Below the pieces are notes generated by a model. The model was not told the DNA's origin, searched no databases, and saw only the letters and a list, made by a program, of their open reading frames with translations. A stretch of DNA of 64,000 bases. It comes from Apostichopus japonicus (Eukaryota > Echinodermata > Holothuroidea > Aspidochirotida > Stichopodidae). A program made the position numbers and the translations under genes. The DNA is taken from positions 26,195,265 to 26,259,264 of the forward strand of contig NC_092573.1 of NCBI RefSeq assembly GCF_037975245.1, given 5' to 3'. This document shows positions 1-13,845 of this stretch, one piece after another (positions within the stretch are counted from its first letter, which is position 1; each line of letters opens with the position of its first letter).

Positions 1-1470
1 GGCTACTGATACATTAGTCTAAAATTGTATGATCATTGCCGATGAATATGTTGAAATATTAATATTACGTTCTCAAGTATTTGCATTGTGGCCTTGTGTT
101 GTGTAGGCGCGGCTGTCTAGCGCAGTGTGCGGTACTCTGGCACTATTATGTGACGTTATAACGGGGTAATTTTCACACTTACCACGTCGAACTCTCACTA
201 CAGAGCAGTACACACATTTATGCGACCCAATTTGATCGATTCATGTGTTGATCTTATATTTTGTTATCTTTGTTGGGAAATTATGTACATGCTGACTGTG
301 AGGTTGATATATAGTTTTTGTATCTCTCGTCGCTGATCTTTTGCATACTTTGCTAAATTTGATGTCACCATGGAATGTGTTTAATTTTAACGCAGGAGAT
401 ATTTCCAAGGTTGTAATGTGTCCATGATACTTTTACTTTACTTTCCAGTTTGTCACATTTCATCATCACTAACTTGTTTTGATCATGATCAACACCAGCT
501 TACTAAACAATGTATTTTCTGATGAGAGGCCTTCTCTCTTGCTGGTAATTTAAAAATAAAAAATAAAAATAAAAAAGACTGCTGTGCCCCTCCCCCTAAT
601 ATGATCCATCATCATATGTATAATTTACATCAAAAGTTACCGGACACGAGTAATGTGATATTTGAATTGTGTGTACCCCTCCTTTAATTGTTGGTGCCCC
701 TCCAAATCAGAATTCCAGTTAGGAAATTTCCTCGAAGGTTGAAAGAAAAACTAAAACTAAAAAAACTAAAAAACTAAAACTAAAAAACTAAGAAAAACTA
801 AGAAAGATTAAGAATTTGGACCAAAGGTGACCATATTTGAATATCTAGCATAGTTGGGGGCCAATACAGCATACGATACAAGCACAGGCGATAAGTAATC
901 CTTAATTCTCTGACTCTTTAACTTGTCCTATGCCCCCTCGTCCCACGATGGCTGGCTACGCACAAGAACACATTGCTTCTAATAAATCTATAGTACAATA
1001 CCATGAGGTTAATGACAATATTTGCAGTACAAATGCAGTATTTCTATGTGTTTATGAGCAACTCTCCTTTATCTCACAGGATCGCTCCGATATCAGGAGA
1101 CGCTACTTACAGAACTGAGTCGTTGTCTAGTGAAATAGCGCCATCACTGCCTCCGTCACTCTTCCTGCACCCACCCATCCTTCCATTCAGTTTATGAGAT
1201 AAGGAAATTCGGAGGCGATATCACAGATTCAATTTCCGATGAGAAATAAGTTGTCACATAGAATTAACATCGATTATGCATCAAACATCAGCTTTTTGTT
1301 GTATAACTGAGATATCATGTGTAAACTCTGCGTCGTTGTTGCACTTATGAATTTATTAAACAAAATTTGGACACATTTTTCTTCTGCTATTATCAAAATT
1401 ACTTTCCATCTTTGTTCAGCACTACTACGTTGGCTTTGTAGTTTTTGCTCACTGCTGATCGTGTGTGTAA
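1..1470. other. No gene recognised; CpG-richer patch and A-rich stretch
   Basis: I see no supportable coding region. Bases 105-240 hold more CpG than the surroundings, and on the minus strand a donor-like gtaagtgtg follows CGACGTG near 180-187, so an untranslated first exon is possible but unproven. Bases 748-815 are a degenerate run of aaaaact-type units. Confidence 0.4.
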
Positions 1471-1750
1471 ACACACAAGTATGTGGGTGAAGAGAGGGTG
1501 GTTGGGAGTAAACACACAAGTATGTGGGTGAACAGAGGGTGGTTGGGATCAACACACAAGTATGTGGGTGAACAGAGGGGATTGGGATCAACACACAAGT
1601 TGTGGGTGAACAGAGGGGATTGGGAGTAAACACACAAGTATGTGGGTGAACAGAGGGTGGTTGGGATTAACACACAAGTATGTGGGTGAACAGAGGGGAT
1701 TGGGAGTAAACACACAAGTATGTGGGTGAACAGAGGGTGGTTGGGAGTCA
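1471..1750. repeat. Minisatellite, 39-41 bp unit, about 7 copies
   Basis: The unit starts acacacaagtatgtgggtga and recurs at 1471, 1512, 1552, 1591 and 1630 and onward. Spacing varies between 39 and 41 bp because of small indels and a gtggttggg/ggattggg alternation. Long open frames across it on the minus strand come from the repeat and are not genes. Confidence 0.95.
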
Positions 1751-2664
1751 TGCTAAGTAGGAGTGGCGGTTTACCAAATATTTCAAAGAGGGTATCCACC
1801 ACCACCCCACAGTTATATCAACGTCGAACTCCCATTCGAAGGCACTGTTACGAACGCCCCGTTTTCACCTTATAACCAAAGCTCCCTTTTTATTTGCTTT
1901 AATGGTTGTTTCTGCGATACTGCATGTTTCCATTTGTTGTTTGTAACAGTTTAGCCTACATCATGAACTATCTTATTTATCACATTTTCATACTAATATA
2001 TAGTTTTTACCTCACATGACATTTGAGCGCCTCCAAAATGGCAGAAACACTAGAAGTTATAAGCACCTATCGATATTCTATGAGAATGATCACTACTCTA
2101 GTGTATTTGTTGATTAAGCTTTCCTACGAAATTTCACCACTTGGTCGCTGGTGACCTCAAATGACCTTTGACCTCCACCAATAACATCAGAAGCTGATGA
2201 CTCACGAGGATAACAAAATTCATCCCAAATTGAATATGTAAAAGAAGAAAGTACAAAACCTTTTCAAACTCAAATGACATCCACAGATAACGAATGAGTT
2301 ATGATACTGAGGTGAATCTAAACACTGCGTATCATCTTAGCTTCATTTATGGGGTATTAACAAGCTCTTTAGACATTGACCACTTTTGACCTTAAACAGC
2401 TCTTTGACCTCCATGACTTAAGTGATGGGTTTCAGATAACCATGAAGGTGGATGCAAATTCTAAGTATGAAGTTCATCCAAGCTTTGCATTGGAGTTATC
2501 TTCATTAGGTTTCTAGACTTTTGACCTCTATGAACCCTGTTGAACATTGACCTCTGAAAAAAACATAAAAAACATTCCGAAATTGAATTGACAAGGTTTA
2601 CAGACTGTGATGTGTGTTGACCTTTGACCTCTACAAAGGAACATGACTTTTAAACTCATCGTTA
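1751..2664. other. Non-coding sequence, nothing recognised
   Basis: No ORF with coding character, RNA gene or element end is visible. The phrase tgacctttgacctc recurs loosely between 2140 and 2640, suggesting an old decayed repeat. Confidence 0.4.
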
Positions 2665-3230
2665 CCTGCATTTCATTTCTCTCGTTACCATCTTTTCATT
2701 TCTCTCGTTACTTGGGTTTCTTTTCTCTTGTTACCTTCGTTTCATTTCTTTCAGTGTACCTTCGTTTCATATATCTCGTTACCTTTGTTTCACTTCTCTC
2801 GTCAACTTTGTTTCATTTCTCTCGTTACCTTTGTTTCATTTCTCTAGTTACTTCAGTTTCTTTTCTCTCATTACCTGTTTCATTTCTCTCGTTGACCTTA
2901 ATTTCATTTCTCTTGTTACCTTTGTTTCATTTCTCTCATTACCTTTGTTTCATTTCTCTCATTACCTTTGTTTCATTTCTCTCGTTTACCTTTGTTTCAC
3001 TTCTCTTCAACTTTGTTTCATTTCTTGTTTACCTTTGTTTCATTTCTCTCATTACCTTTTTCATTTCTCTCGTTACCTTCTTTTTATTTCTCTCATTACT
3101 TGTGTTTCATTTCTCTTGTTACCTTTGTTTCATTTCTCTTGTTACCTTTGTTTCATTTCTCTCATTACCTTAGTTTCATTTCTCTCATTACCTTCATTTA
3201 ATTTCTTGTTACCTTCATTTTTATTTGTTT
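2665..3230. repeat. Pyrimidine-rich minisatellite, about 23 bp unit
   Basis: Degenerate units of the type cgttacctttgtttcatttct run through about 25 copies. Internal deletions give many lengths. The strand is strongly asymmetric (T/C-rich). Phe/Ser/Leu-rich ORFs in all three plus frames are by-products. Confidence 0.92.
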
Positions 3231-3791
3231 CCTCCCAATAGAGAACACATATACAAGGTGACAGCTTTCGTAACTTGTTATTCACAGGAGTTCCAAATTC
3301 TTGTAAATGTCAAACTCTTTACCTCTCAAAGTAACAGTACAATAATATAGGTTGCTATAGATCAATCAAAAATTGGTTCAATAATGATTGCATATTTCTC
3401 CTAACTTCATGGTTTTTACATCCTTAACATACCTTCTCTGAACTCAATTTTTTCTCTCTAGGTTCTGATTGACAAGATTGTTCTTTTGTTTTGGATAGGT
3501 GGGGTGAGGAAGCTGTATTTTACAACAGCAGTGATAAAAAACTGTATGCTTGGTAGAAAAGGTAAACCACATTTAAGGATTAAGGATAAGGATGAAGATA
3601 TCCTGGTAAATATTCCTGTATAAGTAACCTTATTACCTATCCCCCTTCCCCCCTGTACATATGTACAAAGAAAGATATCCTTGTAAACATTTCTGTAAGT
3701 TAGCTTACCACAACCTCCTCCTTACCACCCCCCCCCCCCCCTCCTGTACATACGTACAAAGAAAGATATACTGGTGTAAGCTTAATATTTA
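3231..3791. other. Non-coding sequence between two minisatellites
   Basis: Nothing firm. A plus-strand exon-like piece near 3463-3560 has an acceptor-like tttttctctctag and an open frame, but no coding homology that I recognise. Confidence 0.35.
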
Positions 3792-4370
3792 TCCTCTTAT
3801 CCTACAGACCTTCCTCAACATCTATAATCCTCATTTTATTGATCATCCTCTTATCCTACAGACCTTCCTCAACATCTATAATCCTCATTTTATTGATCAT
3901 TCTCTTATCCTACAGACCTTCCTCAACATCTATAATCCTCACTTCATTGATCATCCTCTTATCCTACAGACCTTCCTCAACATCTATAATCCTCATATCA
4001 TTGATCATCCTCTTATCCTACAGACCTTCCCCAACATCTATAATCCTAATTTCATTGATCATCCTCTTATCCTACAGACATTCCTCAACATCTATAATCC
4101 TCATTTTATTGATCATCCTCTTATCCTATAGACATTCCTCAACATCTATAATCCTCATTTTATTGATCATCCTCTTATACTACAGACCTTCCTCAACATC
4201 TATAATCCTCATATCATTGATCATCCTCCTATACTACAGACCTTCCTCAACATCTATAATCCTCATTTCATTGATCATCCTCTTATCCTACAGACCCTCC
4301 TCGACATCTATAATCCTCATTTTATTGATCATCCTCTTATCCTACAGACCTTCCTCAACATCTATAATCC
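3792..4370. repeat. Minisatellite, 54-bp unit, nearly 11 copies
   Basis: The unit contains tcctacagaccttcctcaac followed by atctataatcctcattttat. The period of 54 bp is 18 codons, so two plus frames stay open across the whole array and produce periodic hypothetical peptides. Substitutions between copies are not concentrated at third positions of either frame as far as I can see, so I treat it as non-coding. Confidence 0.95.
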
Positions 4371-7300
4371 ATGCAATGAGCAGAATCTACGTCAAAAATG
4401 GTCTCTCTACCGTTACAATGGTTTGTTCAGCTGAAAAATGAGGAAAACTTTCACAACTAAATTCTGATTTCCTTCCCTCCCAAGGTGAGATTTTTTCAAC
4501 ATTTACAGACGACGCAGGTGGTTAAACCAGACATTTTTTATTCCCATTGACAAGAATATGATTGGGAGTAATCAAAACCCTTCAGGAAAATGAAAAATAA
4601 TGGAAATTAATCAGAACCCTTCAGGAAAATGAAAATAATAGAAATTCTGCTTGGCAATGACTGCTGGAAGCTGTCAAACAACTTTTACGTGTTAAGCAAT
4701 CAACCATCACTGTGAAATGGTTTTACACTTCAATTTCTTAAATTGTGACAAATTGCTCACTTCATGGAAAATTCTCAGGCTGAGCCAAGCAAAAAGAGAG
4801 AAAAAACCTAATCTGTAAGCATTATCAGTTAATTTGAAATTAACTGCTTTATGATAATTCATTCCACAATCTACAGCTGACAAAAAAAAAATTAATATTT
4901 TATGGACATTTTTTTAACCAAAACTCTTAACTAGCAAGAATTAATTACATGATTCATATAGCTATTAGGCCAGGCCACTGCATCCATGAGTAAAGATCTA
5001 CACAGACAAAGAGCAGCTTACAAAAACTTGTTCCTATAGCAACCACTCAGGGATGTATTGTAATGTACAAAGACAAGAGCAGCAGAAAGAGAAGATTGAC
5101 AATTATCTAGAATAGTGTAGTGTAGCACTGGGAAACATCTAACAGATAATAAAACTACAGCAGACTTTTTATCTCCCAGAACTGAGCACATTTCATTCAG
5201 TAGTTCTTCTTTTCATGTTAATGTTTAATGACATCAAGCAATTGTAATAATCCGATTCCCATAAATCATCAAGATCTTCCTCTTCTGTAGATTTTGCTGG
5301 AAGAAACGTATCCTTTGCTTATGTTTCCTCTCTCTTTGTGGAGCTGCTAGTCTTTACTTATCATGAGTTAAGAAATGGTTACCAGATGTGTTATGATATC
5401 AGTGATATAGACACTATAGTACTGCCATCACCATCGTTAATCACAGAAATATTACACATTAAGATAGCTTCATTTCACACAGCACGATCATCTTGAAGCT
5501 GCAGTGTATTATGCTGAAAGCTATTTTGATGATTTAAGTGCGTGATCACATCGTGGTTGTGATACTAATTGAGTCCGCTACTATACTCTGACATCTTGGT
5601 AATATTACTACTCAGCAGTAGAAACTCAAAGTCATATCACTGACTGGATCATAAGAGATCTACATTACAGAAACAAGCACAGTAGCAGTACATCTACTCA
5701 GTTTATATAATGCAGTTTATAGAATGCAATATATACAGTTTATCTATTAAATGCCAGCAATTGGGAGACTATCAAAAGGAGACACAAAACCCAATTATTA
5801 CTTAACAGGTGCGCAGGTTGCCTATCTGATGTGCACATAAATATTCAACATGCAAACTTAGTAACACTTATGAGAAATTGAGAATTTTTAGTTTCTTACA
5901 GACAAAGGGATTTCATGTCAGGTATGATACAACATACAACATAGGTTTTTTAATCATCACACCCTGATTTCCCCTTGCATCCCCCTGTACCGCCCCCCTT
6001 GGGTGCTCTAGTACCCCCTCCAAGTAAAACTTTCACATTTACACCCCAAAGAATGCATCCATAACTTCATAGGCATATAAGTACACAAATATGCATACAC
6101 GCCCACATATATATCTATCTGAGCCTTTCAGACTACTTTCTTGTCATGCAAGAACCAATTCACATCTTATAAGAGTCTCCAGAGAAAATCGATGTAACAC
6201 CTGTTTGCCCTTATATAGTCATGAAACTAAGTAGGTTCAAAATATAATCTCTGGCTAGAAAATTGATCTGAAACGGAAAAATCAATAAAAATGCATGATC
6301 TCCAATATATGGAGAATCTCCTGTAAAACTGATGATGTGAAAGCAAAGGGAAACTGTCAAAATCTCAAAATACATCATGAAATATAAACAATTTTAATAC
6401 AGCATGAGGATATATGGAAATGATATATATTGCGGGTAAAATTTGTAATTTGAAGAAAATTAAAAACAGAAAAGAAAAGGAATGACATTTGAGCCTGTTA
6501 GTTTTTAGTTAGTTTTTTATGTCAAACAAATTGATATATTAACATTTAATAAGAAACGCCACCCCAACACCAGCATGTAAGTAAATCATAAAGTATATAT
6601 ATATATATATGTCAAAGTAAAAAGCCACATGTAATTTCTAAAAGGAGTTGTAAAAACAGGGTGAGTTGCTGATTGGCATAATGCTAATTGGTTCTTCAAA
6701 ATAGTTGCCAAGGAATTAGCTCCAACAAATTTGAAAACAAGTCAGCAAGTTTCTTAATCAAATCTGTGGTACAGTGAGCAGGGCTAGCTAAGCCTAACCA
6801 GATTACTCCATGTTAAAGGAAGAACAGAGCTCACTGACATAGGGACTAGAATAAAGCTAGTAAATAGGCAACTACATACAGTCTGGAAATGGCAACTACG
6901 TAGGGACGATAATATAATAAAATCTGATGCCAGATAGGATTAAATTAAACTTATGTAGATAGTTTTGTGGCTGTCTGTGTACTCCATCTGGAATGAAGAG
7001 GTGGATTGGAACAAGTAAGAATGTTTTTGATTTTCATCATATTAAGAAACAAAATCTACGAACATGTCACCATAGATATTTACAAGACAAAGTATTTTCT
7101 GGATTCATCTGTAAATGCAAACCAATTTAGAGGATTCTCAATGAAAGAGAATGCATGATCCAACTGTGTTAGTCTGTTATGAGTTGTTTAGATGTTTAGA
7201 CTGGCTTGCATGTACTGGGCATTAGTCTACAATAAACAAGGGCTATAAGTACGACTGTCAGTAATCACTGTATCAATACCACCAAAATATCAATAAATAC

Positions 7301-7594
7301 GCAACATTGTTGACTACACTCCACTGTCACAAATGCCAACATTAACACAACATTAAGTGATCCTGACAAACCACTACTTGATTATTCTTCGGCTCTTTCT
7401 TTAAGTCTATGTACTCAGTGCTCCGCTGGTCAGTACTGGTCAGTACCGCTGGTCAGTACTGGTCAGTACTGTAGTATCAAGGATTGCAATATACTACCAA
7501 AGTACATAGTACAGTAACATTCCTAAAAACAGGACATCAAATTACAACTCCTGTCCCTTCAGACTTTGTCATGTGAATGTCTGATAACCAATAA
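4371..7594. other. Non-coding AT-rich sequence
   Basis: No coding exon or RNA gene recognised over 3.2 kb. It holds a short (AT)n run at about 6594-6611 and a local repeat of ggtcagtact near 7430-7470. Confidence 0.45.
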
Positions 7595-8655
7595 CTTAAA
7601 ACATGTCACAGACTAACAGCAGAGAGACTGTCACACATTAAACATGTCACAGACTAACAGCAGAGAGACTGTCACACATTAAACATGTCACAGACTAACA
7701 GCAGAGAGACTGCCACACATTAAACATGTCACAGCCTAACATCAGAGAGACTGTCACACATTAAACATGTCACAGACCAACAGCAGAGAGACTGTCACAC
7801 ATTAAACATGTCACAGACTAACAGCAGAGAGACTGTCACACATTAAACATATGTCACAGACTAACATCAGAGAGACTATCACACATTAAACATGTCACAG
7901 ACAAACAGCAGAGAGACTGTCACACATTAAACATGTCACAGCCTAACATCAGAGAGACTGTCACACATTAAACATGTCACAGACCAACAGCAGAGAGACT
8001 GTCACACATTAAACATGTCACAGACTAACAGCAGAGACTGTCACACATTAAACATATGTCACAGACTAACAGCAGAGAGACTGTCACACATTAAACATGT
8101 CACAGACTAACAGCAGAGAGACTGTCACACATTAAACATGTCACAGACTAACAGCAGAGAGACTGTCACACATTAAACATGTCACAGACTAACAGCTGAA
8201 AGACTCACACATTAAACATGTCACAGACTAACAGCAGAGAGACTGTCACACATTAAACATATGTCCTGACTAACAGCAGAGAGACTGTCACACATTAAAC
8301 ATGTCACAGACTAACAGCTGAAAGACTCACACATTAAACATGTCACAGCCTAACAGCAGAGAGACTGTCACACATTAAACATGTCACAGACTAACAGCAG
8401 AGAGACTGTCACACATTAAACATGTCACAGACTAACAGCAGAGAGACTGTCACACATTAAACATGTCACAGCCTAACAGCAGAGAGACTGTCACACATTA
8501 AACATGTCACAGCCTAACAGCAGAGAGACTGTCACACATTAACATATGTCACAGACTAACAGCAGAGAGACTGTCACACATTAAACATGTCACAGACTAA
8601 CGACAGATAGACTGTCACACATTAACATATATCACAGACTAACAGCAGAAAAACT
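7595..8655. repeat. Minisatellite, 39-bp unit, about 27 copies
   Basis: The unit begins cacattaaacatgtcacaga and continues ctaacagcagagagactgt. Variants include catatgtc for catgtc and ctgaaagactc deletions, some recurring together, which points to block duplications. It ends about 80 bp from the stop codon of the minus-strand exon at 8734-8928, so it probably lies in or just past that gene's 3' untranslated region. Confidence 0.96.
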
Positions 8656-8733
8656 GTTACAGACTTATAGCTCTGAATACTTTATCAAGCATTGACAGCT
8701 TAAAAGCTGTTACAGACTAACAGACAACATTTC

Positions 8734-8928
8734 TTAGATAACTGAGGCAGGTTCTTTCGCTGGTACTTGGTTATTGTTTGGGGTGATTCCCATAGAAGAA
8801 CTCTGTAGTTTGTTGTCTGCCTCCACTGGGCTTGATTTCAGCTTGTTTGTATCTTCCCTGGGTACATAAGAGTAAATGAGAAGGGCGTCTTCTGCATCAG
8901 TTGGGCTCTCACCTTTCTTAGGAGGGAG
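8734..8928 (-). CDS. Terminal coding exon of an unidentified minus-strand gene
   Basis: A strong acceptor (ttcctatttttcctttccag) ends at 8929. It opens a 64-codon frame that starts LPPKKGESPTDAEDALLIYS and finishes with ASVI before TAA at 8734-8736. The peptide is hydrophilic and rich in Ser, Asn, Lys and Pro, as disordered C-termini often are; there is no membrane segment. The exon starts in phase 0. I do not recognise the family. The exon-like pieces at 13846, 22702 and 27146 on the same strand may be upstream exons, but I could not trace a continuous reading frame through them. Confidence 0.6.
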   Translation of the reverse strand, partial: LPPKKGESPTDAEDALLIYSYVPREDTNKLKSSPVEADNKLQSSSMGITPNNNQVPAKEPASVI

Positions 8929-9584
8929 CTGGAAAGGAAAAATAGGAAAAAGGAAGACTTGAAACAAGTGTTATAATTTAAAACATAATTTAACCACATA
9001 TTTTACATTCCACTTCACTCTCTGAAAATGTAAAACGAGTTAAAATTTAAGTGTTTCATATATAACACTACATACAGTGCAGTATAATATCGTATATGAC
9101 AGTACGTACAGTGTATCAATATGACACAACATTCAGGTTGTATCATATATGATTGATGTTTATGTCTATATTAATATGATAGCCACACAGCAACCCATTG
9201 CAAAGGGTTTTATATCAAGTGGTTGTAAAGATTTGATTCATACAGAAAGAACACTTGACTATGACCTCAGGGGGATAAGAAACCACAACATGACACAATG
9301 CTAGGGGAATAATGTTTGTACATTCAGGACACTTGGTTTCTATAGCAAAGAATGCCAAATATGTCCTTGTGTATGCCTGTGACTACAAAAACTAACAAAT
9401 AGTTTGCTTGCTGATTTGCTACTAGTGACAATGACAATTCATATTTTCCTTACAATCAAACGATGCAAGAATTATATTCAAAGCATTTTCTGGTGGCCAA
9501 AGTTGATTGCTGAACAAAATTGCTGAAATTTGTTTGAATCTAACTTTGAAAACCAAATCCTCATAGCAGTTTGTATTGCAAAGA
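8929..9584. other. Probable intron sequence, nothing recognised
   Basis: AT-rich sequence upstream of the exon at 8734-8928. No further exon, RNA gene or transposon end was seen. Confidence 0.4.
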
Positions 9585-9586
9585 TA

Positions 9587-9648
<62 letters not shown>
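9585..9648. repeat. (AT)n microsatellite
   Basis: About 60 bp of uninterrupted alternating A and T. Confidence 0.98.
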
Positions 9649-9654
<6 letters not shown>

Positions 9655-11489
9655 ATGTAACTTATTGCAATTTAGTGAAGTCTAGCTTTATTCAATCCAT
9701 GCAAAAGTTAAGGTATAGCAGCCATTTCTATGGATGTCTCATGATTGAGTTCCTTCTTCATTACATCAAGCGCTCACAATTAAAGATGGCTTTTTCATCA
9801 TTTTCTTTGATATTATTTTCCATATTTTTTATTCAGGATGTTCCTTTCACACAAATCTCATATGACTCAGCTCCTATAATGAAACTCTCTTGCTACCTGT
9901 ACTGTAAAATAATTTCCTCAACAATTAACTCTAACATCACTGAGATTGTAAATGTTAGTGGCATACAGAGTGTTTCACCACAATAACCTTGACAAATTTA
10001 CAACATAATGTAGCACAAACTGTATATTTTTCCAACTGACTTTTGTGTTACTTTTGAAAAAATTCAATTAAGTTTCAAGGTTATCAATTTATTAAAAATT
10101 GATCATGATGGACAAGACCCATGCGTGATATCCTGCTGAATGTACACTGATCATTTGATGTGAGAAACTGATTTGACTACAGTACATGAATACAATGTGC
10201 ATACTACACCACAATTACTGTAGGTGAAGGAGGTACTCCCAATGTACTGGCAGCCAAGGTCTCTTAAATTAAGGAAGTTAGCACACTTGACTTGATGACG
10301 AAATTGGACAGGTTTGACGATTGGGATGACGGTATGCAAGAGTGGTTGAAACTGGTAGAGTACCATACAGTTTAAATATCTAGCGAATAGTAAAATTAAT
10401 ATCTGGGCCTGGAATAAAGACGCTGGTTTATTACAATTAATGTATAATTGGATCCCGAGTTTCAAATTTAATTTCCTAGTTGTGGCGTAGGGAAGGAAAC
10501 AAACGGAGTGCAGCTTACGGAGTTCAAGTCAATGACTGCATGTCCTGCATCAAGGTTATAAATCATGCATAGCTGATCATGCATAAATGAGACAGTAACT
10601 TGTAACTAAGGAAACAACTAATTCAAATAAAGTATGATTTATTTCACATGTCACATTTTAACATACTGTTCTAAACAGAGAATACCCAACAGTAGTACAA
10701 GATTTGATTAATTTTATTTTTATGTTTTCACCCAAGATATGCTTTCAGTAATCTGAAGCAAGATGACGTAAATTGCTTTCACCGAGCTGCAGTGGAATCA
10801 AGTAAAATCCAATGTGATACATATATTGCAAAATAATTAACGGACTGAAAAGTCATTAATTAGTGACAAAATCCAGATGTGACCCTATTAAAAAAAAAAA
10901 AAAAGAGAATTTGCCTTTTAAGGCGTTTCTATGTTCATGTTTATTATGTGTACATAAGTACACAGTACTAGTAGGTTTATACAACACACACTACTATAGA
11001 ACAGTAGCTAATTTTCAAAGTATCTTCCATAATTAAACAACGTTCACCACTGATTTAAGTCCAAAATACTTGATTACAAAATAGCTGGAAAAGAAACTAT
11101 AGTTAACCTAGCTCTGTGTGCAGTTGACTTGGCAATAAAAGCTGTGTTATGTTGACAGAATTTTATCTTATCTGTATCAAAATGCAAACATTCAGTTTAG
11201 ACCATTGAACGACTAAAGTACAGCATTTATTAATTTAATATCTGTAGGGTGCATGCTAGTACTGTACTCTGGTATCTTTGATGTAAATGCATCTTCTTTC
11301 AGCCTTAAATCTCAAATAATTCTTGTTTTGATTACATGTTGATAATGTTACCATGACATCCACCAATCAGAACAACACATTAATATTTGAAAAAGAAGAT
11401 CATACTGCTTGCACTTAAGTAACATTCATGTAGATCACCCACCTGATTACTTATAAAGACTAGTAATTAGCTACATAATGGTATGTTGT
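9649..11489. other. Non-coding sequence
   Basis: Several short ORFs exist on both strands (for example minus 10151-10465), but none has splice-site support or recognisable family character. A poly-A run sits near 10891-10905. Confidence 0.4.
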
Positions 11490-11935
11490 ATGAATCCTAT
11501 ATGCCTTACAGGTACTAGCTAGCTACAGTATTATGTGTAGAAGTGATTTATGTTACATGAATCCTATGACTTACAGGTACTAGCTAGCTATTATGTGTAG
11601 ATGTGAGTAATGTTGTATGAATCCTATATGCCTTACATGTACTAGCCAGCTACAGTATTATGTGTAGAAGTGATTTATGTTACATGAATCCTATGCCTTA
11701 CAGGTACTAGCTAGCTACAGTATTATGTGTAGATGTGAATTATGTTACATGAATCCTATGACTTACAGGTACTAGCTAGCTACAGTATTAAGTGTAGAAG
11801 TGAGTTATGTTACATGAATCCTATGACTTACATGTACTAGCTGGCTACAGTATTAAGTGTAGAAGTAAGCAATGTTGTATGAATCCTATGCCTTACAGGT
11901 ACTAGCTACAGTAGCTACAGTATTAAGTGTAGAAG
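11490..11935. repeat. Minisatellite, about 60 bp unit, 7 copies
   Basis: Units contain ttacaggtactagctagcta then cagtattatgtgtagaagtg, with atgaatcctat in each. The inner tagctagcta palindromic motif is also prominent in the arrays at 15.8-19.7 kb, suggesting a common composition or origin. Confidence 0.92.
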
Positions 11936-13845
11936 TGAGTTTTGGCAAATATGTGAAGATATTCAGCAACTTTACCATACTGCATGTCTGTCTTCTTGAG
12001 AATTGCATTGTATCTAATCATGTCCCAAATGCAGTATAATTCCATGGGTAGGTAAACTGAGACTTGGAAAATCTCTATAAAGCCTGATGGTATAACTTTT
12101 TCAATAATCAGGTGCTGAATGTTAAATCTCTATGGGCCTCTGACAATCTATACAAAGGCTGGATATCTTCATCACATATTAAAGGGGAGCATGAAGGGGA
12201 GACAGTCTAGGTAAGACAACTGCTGCAAAATCAATTCTTGGATAAAACTTTATCTGTAACCTAGACAGATTCCTACTCCATAACAGAGCTACTGTAGTGT
12301 TCTGCTATTCACTTTGGTAGAGTAGTGTGTGTTTTAATTTGCACGTTGTATTAGAAACTTGGCACTGTTTGATCTATCTGTAATATGGTCGTTATGTAGC
12401 TTTTTGTTTTGTATGCTTAAAAAACACCCCATTTAAACTGGACTGACCTGAATGTGATAGAAAGAATCACAAGTTTAGATGTTGAGAGTGATTGAGAGAT
12501 ACAACTGAGCACTAAACATACAGCTGACATGTCTGCCAGGAGACATTTGCTAGACAGCTAGTTTTATTGGCTTTCATGCCTGTGCAGACTATATAGACAC
12601 ATTATATACAGTAAGAGTTATAGTATCAATTCACTTAGTTAAATTTGGATACTTAATGGACGAAGCTTTTAAAGCCTGACATGAATAACTCACAGTCGTT
12701 CAAATTCTCTTGTTAACTCAGTGAAGTTTCCTAACAAAGTTCCATTACAATAAACATTATAATGGCCATGAGCAGTTACTCTTTTCCTGGAGTGGCGCTA
12801 AATTCATCTACATTATTATGATTATAATCTTGTAAAAATCCAGATAATAGTCCTTAAGCCATGCATAATTATATACAATATCTTACTGTACATGTACCAG
12901 CAGAAAATGTCATAGTCATAGTGTAGCAAGTCCATACCCTACGTATGATAAATCAAACGTTAAGAATCAGGGATTCTGTGAACTTCACAACTAAAGGTAA
13001 CCTTGAACTTGTTTCAAGTTTGCTCAATTGATTGAAATATAATAACAGTCTTGTTTGTACTCTCAGTATTGTGACAGATGGTACAGTTGACCAACAACAA
13101 CATACACTGTATGTATAAACTGTATAGTAGTAGTAGTACTTATACCATTTGTACAGTATGTTAGCATCCATATATGTACACATATACTGTCTGCGGTAAT
13201 ACTGTTCATATACCGGGGTGTTGGTTTTACATGTACTGTACCTCAGTTCCCTCCATGACCATCATATGGTAACATATATCTTATTGTAGGAACAAAGGTT
13301 TACAGTAGGTACAGTCAAGTACTGTACTTAATGGCTGCTCTTTGTAATGACAGAAGATTCAAGAGGCCAATAAAAAGTGAACACAAACATCTGCTTATAT
13401 CCACAAGAGACAAAATATAAATAAAGCTATCCTGGTTACATGTGTTGTAATACTTGCAGACTATATCATATTAGTGAAATACAGTCACATGCCTCAACAT
13501 ATACAGTAGCTGTTGAAGCTGATCAATTGTACAACTGTACTGTATGTACGCAGCAACAAGAGGGGGTCTTTTGTGCGGAATTGGACAATTATTGTGATAG
13601 TATTCATACTCTAGTACTCACATGACGAACAGTATGCAAACATTGAGATATCCATGTAGAATGTGTAGCAATTGGCTTCAATCTGAAGCATTCAACTTTG
13701 CTAATGAAGCCCACTTTGTCAGTCTTGTAGTGTAGTACAGTATATGTATTCTTAATACTATTATTATCTGCATTGCTAAACTATGTACATGTAACATTGT
13801 ACTACATATGTTACTCATAACGGTACATTACGTACACATCCTTAC
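11936..13845. other. Non-coding sequence
   Basis: No supported gene. Short ORFs at minus 12953-13183 and plus 13440-13625 are rich in Tyr, Cys and Thr, reflecting the tac/gta-rich composition. Confidence 0.4.

Noticed and set aside
2643-3241. Phe/Ser/Leu-rich plus ORFs that look like membrane proteins
   Set aside because: They arise from the T/C-rich 23-bp minisatellite in all three frames and have no other coding sign.
3463-3560. Exon-like plus-strand piece after tttttctctctag
   Set aside because: Open frame and acceptor are present, but there is no partner exon, and composition is not distinct from background.
7595-8655. Possible CRISPR-like array
   Set aside because: Units abut with no unique spacers and the context is eukaryotic; it is a minisatellite. 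The same applies to the other arrays.
10151-10465. Minus ORF of 104 codons
   Set aside because: No splice signals, no family resemblance, and a length expected by chance in AT-rich DNA of this size.
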